From: a virus
Virus record (IMG/VR): IMGVR_UViG_3300031999_006522
Span: 1 to 31,615 of that record
Strand: one strand, 5' to 3'
Length of the DNA: 31,615 nt
The notes beneath the pieces are model-generated. The model did not search any database and was not told where the DNA came from. It saw only the letters and a list, made by a program, of their open reading frames with translations. A program made the translations under genes and the position numbers. This document shows positions 29,316 to 31,615 of the stretch, one piece after another (position 1 is the stretch's first letter; every line of letters begins with the position of its first letter).

Positions 29316-29710
29316 AGCAGCCTCCTTCGCTTGACTCGGCGGCATTCGCCGGGTAAAACCTCCAGACGCCATGCGGGAGTGTCCCGCGTGGTTCGTGCGG
29401 CGGTCGGACATCCCCCCGTTCGGCCGCCGCCTTTTTTCTCGCGCGCAAACAAACTCTGCCTATTTTGGCGACTGTTCCCGCGGCCCTCGCGCGATGGCCT
29501 GGCAAGGTAGTACCTACGCCCTTGGCCCCCTGACGCGCCACGTTCGCCCGTGTCGCCAACGGCCACACCGCTTGGCCTCCTCGTCGGATCGTCATGCCCT
29601 CGCTACCCGTGCGCCAACGTGGGCGCGCGTCTTACGGCAACGGCTTCTCAGGAAAAGAATCACGGGCCATCTGTTCTTCTCTTCATTCTTCTTCCTGATA
29701 GCGCTGTTAC

Positions 29711-29730
29711 CTGTTCTGTACTGTTCTGTA
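29711..29730 (+). repeat. tandem 10-bp direct repeat
   Basis: CTGTTCTGTA occurs twice in tandem, immediately followed by the first of a cluster of GTCACGC motifs. It is AT-richer than its surroundings. Confidence 0.8.
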
Positions 29731-29753
29731 GTCACGCTCTTGTCACGCTTGGA

Positions 29754-29771
29754 GCGCGACATTTGTCACGC
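29754..29771. repeat. origin-like palindrome, copy 1
   Basis: GCGCGACATTTGTCACGC, an 18-nt inverted repeat differing by one base from the copy at 29963-29980. It lies just downstream of the replication-like gene stop and in a cluster with GTCAC/GTGAC motifs at 29731, 29742, 29765 and 29779. Confidence 0.6.
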
Positions 29772-29774
29772 GCC

Positions 29775-30140
29775 CTATGTGACGCCTGCGCCTTCGCGTT
29801 TTCGTTGCCGACGCTTCCTTTCTGCGTTTTGCAGGCGTTTCTTGGCCGATTCCGCATTCCACCGTTCCCAGCGAGGGAAGATGATTCCGCGGTCGTCTTC
29901 GAGCAGCCACCCGACATCCAGCATGGCCTGCCCGAATCCCGTCACGCCCGTGACCGTATCGAGCGTGACATTTGTCACGCCGTCAGCGTGACCGTCGACG
30001 GTGTTGGAGTCTGCCCACTCCCAGGCTTCCATGCAGAGGCACGCGACGACGCGGCGGTCGAGGGCAAGGCGCCTGGCAATGGCGACAACCTCGCGCTTGA
30101 GCGTCAGGCCCTTCGTCCAGGCGATCCAATCCCCTGCCAT
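29775..30140 (-). CDS. phage replication protein N-domain-like (DnaT/initiator-like), C-terminus truncated
   Basis: A 121-residue protein beginning MAGDWIAWTKGLTLKREVVA, with ARRLALDRRVVACLCMEAWE and GWLLEDDRGIIFPRWERWNA, ending in basic AERKRRQRKREGAGVT. I recognise this as the N-terminal part of a phage replication/initiator-like family, whose members usually continue with an SRSKRDKSVT segment. Here that segment follows in frame but after TAG and TGA stops, so the C-terminus has been lost. The ATG at 30140 has GGAG 8 nt upstream and starts 1 nt after the upstream stop. It contains the palindromic GTGAC repeats. Confidence 0.7.
   Translation of the reverse strand: MAGDWIAWTKGLTLKREVVAIARRLALDRRVVACLCMEAWEWADSNTVDGHADGVTNVTLDTVTGVTGFGQAMLDVGWLLEDDRGIIFPRWERWNAESAKKRLQNAERKRRQRKREGAGVT
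29963..29980. repeat. origin-like palindrome, copy 2
   Basis: GCGTGACATTTGTCACGC, a perfect 8-bp inverted repeat around TT, inside the replication-like gene. Further GTCAC/GTGAC motifs occur at 29941, 29950, 29965, 29974 and 29988. Clustered iterons inside an initiator-type gene are characteristic of phage origins such as lambda ori in gene O. Confidence 0.6.
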
Positions 30141-30141
30141 G

Positions 30142-30966
30142 CTATGGTCTCCAGTAGAGGGTGCTGGCGATGACGGCATCCACGACCGCTCGCGTCGCGC
30201 CCGACTTCAGCCAGGCCCGTGCATCCTTGCCCTGCAGCGGCCGGATGATCTTGGGGCGACGGCCCGCCTCGGTCAGCCCCCGGGCCATGCGGTCGGCGCC
30301 GTCGATGCCTTGCTCGTCGGCGTCAGCGACAACGACCACATCCCGGACGTGCAGGCCCTGCACAACCTCGATGACCAGATCCGCAGCACCCGTGCAGGAC
30401 GGGCGTCCGATGGCGTCGTACCCGAGGTCCAGCAGCGCCGCCGTGTCGGTTGGGCCTTCACACACGAGCAGCGGCCCGCTGCCGGTCAGGTCCTCGGGCC
30501 AGAACGGGCCATTTCGGCTGCCGCGGATTGCCCACTTCCGCCCGCTCTGAGCCCGCAGGCGGATGCCGATGGTCTCGTGCGCGGCGTTGAACATCGGGAA
30601 GGCCCATGCGCGGTGAGGCGTTGCCCACACGAGGCCAAGCCGGAGAAGGCTCTTTTGAGACACGCCAAGCGTTGTCGCCAGGCGTTCGACTTCGGCTGTT
30701 CTTGTGTCGCGCCCGAACCGGCGTAGCATCGCAGCCCAGTCAACCGCGCAGGCGCGGGGTCGCTGTGCCTGCGGCACGGAAGGGCGGGGGGTGGGGCGCG
30801 TCGGCGCGTCGACAAGGCGGTGCAGCCAGCCGCCATTTCGGGCCGGGCGGTCGGACTTGATGCGCATACAGCACGCAAGCGTGCCGTCAGGACTGGTGCC
30901 GCACCAGTCGGTCTTGCCGCAGATGCAGCAAGGGTGCTCTCGGTTGACACGACCCCATTCGGGCAC
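30142..30966 (-). CDS. Toprim-domain primase-like protein
   Basis: A 274-residue protein. Residues 11-33 have a Cys cluster (HPCCICGKTDWC then LACCMR) consistent with a DNA-primase zinc-binding domain. Residues about 163-250 are a Toprim domain: LLVCEGPTDTAALLDLGYDA with catalytic Glu170 and VVVVADADEQGIDGADRMAR with the DxD at 215-217. This arrangement fits a small DnaG-like or P4-like phage primase that makes primers; the catalytic RNAP-like core appears reduced. The start is GTG at 30966, with GAGG about 8 nt upstream and 3 nt after the preceding stop. It directly precedes the replication-like gene. Confidence 0.8.
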   Translation of the reverse strand: MPEWGRVNREHPCCICGKTDWCGTSPDGTLACCMRIKSDRPARNGGWLHRLVDAPTRPTPRPSVPQAQRPRACAVDWAAMLRRFGRDTRTAEVERLATTLGVSQKSLLRLGLVWATPHRAWAFPMFNAAHETIGIRLRAQSGRKWAIRGSRNGPFWPEDLTGSGPLLVCEGPTDTAALLDLGYDAIGRPSCTGAADLVIEVVQGLHVRDVVVVADADEQGIDGADRMARGLTEAGRRPKIIRPLQGKDARAWLKSGATRAVVDAVIASTLYWRP

Positions 30967-30969
30967 GCT

Positions 30970-31551
30970 TCACGCCTCCGCCTCGGTGCAAACCTCCCCG
31001 TATGTGGCAAGTGGTTTGCCGGCCGCCATCAGGTCTTCGCACCGCCAATACACCATCCCGCCCTTGCCCCACCGGTCCGATTCGTGATGCACACACCTAG
31101 CCAGGCGCAGAGCCTCCCCGCCGAAAAGGCCGGCTGGCGGCACTTTGCCCGGCGGGTTGTCCTTGGCGACTCCACCCGGCGCGTGCAGGAACAAAATCCA
31201 CAGGGGCCAGGGCATTTGCCGACGCAGTTCCAGGTAGTCGAGCCAGCAGCACTTGTCGATGCCGTCCTGGTACGTCCCCGACAGCCTGTGCCACGTGAAT
31301 GCGGCTTTGCTCTTGGCCTCGCACCAGAAGACCCGGGCTTCGCCCTTGGGACAACCGAATGTGAGCCAGTCCGGCGCGATGAGGTTCCTCTTGGCCGAGA
31401 AGATGCGCGGGCCCTTCTGCCCGTCCACTTCCTTCTCGTAGGCCGGGAGGATGCTGTAGCCGCGGCGCTGGAGCCAGCGTGCGATGAGCGATTCGCCCAT
31501 CTGCCCCTGCTGGAGACGCGCCTCAAAGTTCTGGGCCGAATCCGAATACAC
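30970..31551 (-). CDS. PD-(D/E)XK-like nuclease (resolvase-type)
   Basis: A 193-residue protein. QMGESLIARWLQRRGYSI opens like Holliday-junction-resolvase folds, followed by LIAPDWLTFGCPKGEARV and FWCEAKSKAAFTWHRLSG. The Asp of PDW and the EAK triad form a D-x(n)-ExK active site. The remainder (DYLELRRQMPWPLWILFLHA and on) is a helical cap. It likely processes DNA during replication or recombination, next to the primase-like gene. I chose the GTG at 31551, with GGAG 9 nt upstream; an earlier GTG at 31605 would add 18 Ser/Arg-rich residues and overlap the upstream gene more. Confident fold call, tentative function. Confidence 0.7.
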   Translation of the reverse strand: MYSDSAQNFEARLQQGQMGESLIARWLQRRGYSILPAYEKEVDGQKGPRIFSAKRNLIAPDWLTFGCPKGEARVFWCEAKSKAAFTWHRLSGTYQDGIDKCCWLDYLELRRQMPWPLWILFLHAPGGVAKDNPPGKVPPAGLFGGEALRLARCVHHESDRWGKGGMVYWRCEDLMAAGKPLATYGEVCTEAEA

Positions 31552-31615
31552 GGCATACGACTCCAAAGTTGGCGAAGGACTCCGCGAACTTGTCCGCGCT
31601 CGCACCGAAGTACAT
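31523..31615 (-). CDS. C-terminal 30 residues of an upstream gene, cut by window edge
   Basis: The frame from the window edge reads MYFGASADKFAESFANFGVV and ends CRVFGFGPEL with TGA. The composition is normal and it overlaps the next gene's GTG start by 29 nt, as is common in this operon. Whether its first ATG is a true start or internal cannot be seen. The product is unknown; its context is the phage DNA-metabolism operon. Confidence 0.45.
   Translation of the reverse strand: MYFGASADKFAESFANFGVVCRVFGFGPEL

Larger units (their letters stand above)
29316..29774. other. non-coding region with replication-protein tail remnant and repeats
   Basis: No convincing gene lies here. The part next to 29775 contains, in frame with the upstream replication-like gene but after two stop codons (TAG, TGA), the peptide MSRSKRDKSVTTEQYR, a familiar C-terminal motif of phage replication proteins. 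It also holds a tandem 10-mer and one copy of an 18-nt palindrome. The part next to 29316 serves as leader for the ParB-methyltransferase; I see no clear sigma70 promoter in it. Confidence 0.5.

Noticed and set aside
29305-29595. 96-residue minus-strand open frame before the ParB-methyltransferase
   Set aside because: Arg/Gly/Ala-rich, no ribosome-binding site, overlaps the better GTG start at 29315.
29371-29991. 206-residue plus-strand open frame
   Set aside because: It overlaps the replication-like gene on the other strand and has a random-looking Ser/Arg/Pro composition.
1-31615. tRNA genes, integrase, attachment-site duplications
   Set aside because: I found no tRNA-like cloverleaf, no recombinase motifs and no obvious att repeats, so prophage versus free phage cannot be settled from this window.

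Overview
The window is a high-GC bacterial DNA segment made up almost entirely of a tailed-phage genome or prophage of siphovirus (lambda/HK97-like) architecture. A three-gene restriction/abortive-infection operon sits at its left end. No integrase, tRNA, rRNA or CRISPR array is visible. The host cannot be named from sequence alone. High GC and the mix of genes (ParB-methyltransferase fusion, HARE-HTH protein, BPTD_3080-like Res) would fit an uncultured Planctomycetota or similar Gram-negative lineage, but that is a guess.

Layout. (1) 1-5433, minus strand: a Type III-like R-M operon in the order res, AIPR (abortive infection phage resistance), mod. It has one good sigma70-like promoter upstream at 5526-5553 and a 4-nt ATGA overlap between res and AIPR; mod runs off the left edge. 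(2) 5.6-19.2 kb, minus strand: the phage morphogenesis operon. Read 5'->3' on the minus strand it holds a gpW-like connector, portal, prohead protease with an in-frame nested scaffold, major capsid, cement-like protein, head closure, tail completion and decoration-like proteins, tail tube, a tail assembly chaperone with a perfect -1 slippery heptamer, two small membrane proteins, the tape measure and two distal-tail proteins. Most junctions are ATGA or GTGA overlaps, so translational coupling is pervasive. (3) 19.2-22.3 kb: an unusual interruption. Three plus-strand cargo genes (a TGPGGG octapeptide-repeat protein, a seven-helix membrane protein and a HEXXH putative metallopeptidase) split the terminase from the portal. 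Each is followed by a copy of the 3' end of a small zinc-ribbon/AT-hook gene; the only intact copy is at 22320-22556. Tandem sigma70-like promoters precede the first cargo gene, and a 70-nt attC-like hairpin follows the second. (4) 22.3-25.05 kb, minus strand: zinc-ribbon gene, terminase large subunit (GpA type) and a small protein before it. (5) 25.2-26.8 kb, plus strand: three small early/regulatory genes, including a HARE-HTH winged-helix protein. (6) 26.8-31.6 kb, minus strand: the DNA metabolism and modification block. It holds a PD-(D/E)XK-like nuclease, a Toprim primase-like protein, a DnaT/replication-protein-like gene with origin-like palindromes, a ParB-adenine methyltransferase, a small Cys-rich protein and a Mom-family DNA modification enzyme.

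How it fits together. The right-hand block would replicate and chemically modify phage DNA, with the methyltransferase and Mom probably protecting it from host nucleases. Terminase and portal package it, and the structural operon builds the particle. The plus-strand cargo genes, with their own promoters, look like lysogeny-expressed accessory (moron or cassette) genes. The R-M/AIPR operon would give the host anti-phage defence. The strongest candidates for something undescribed are the zinc-ribbon-bounded cargo hotspot with its attC-like hairpin, and the Res-AIPR-Mod operon.
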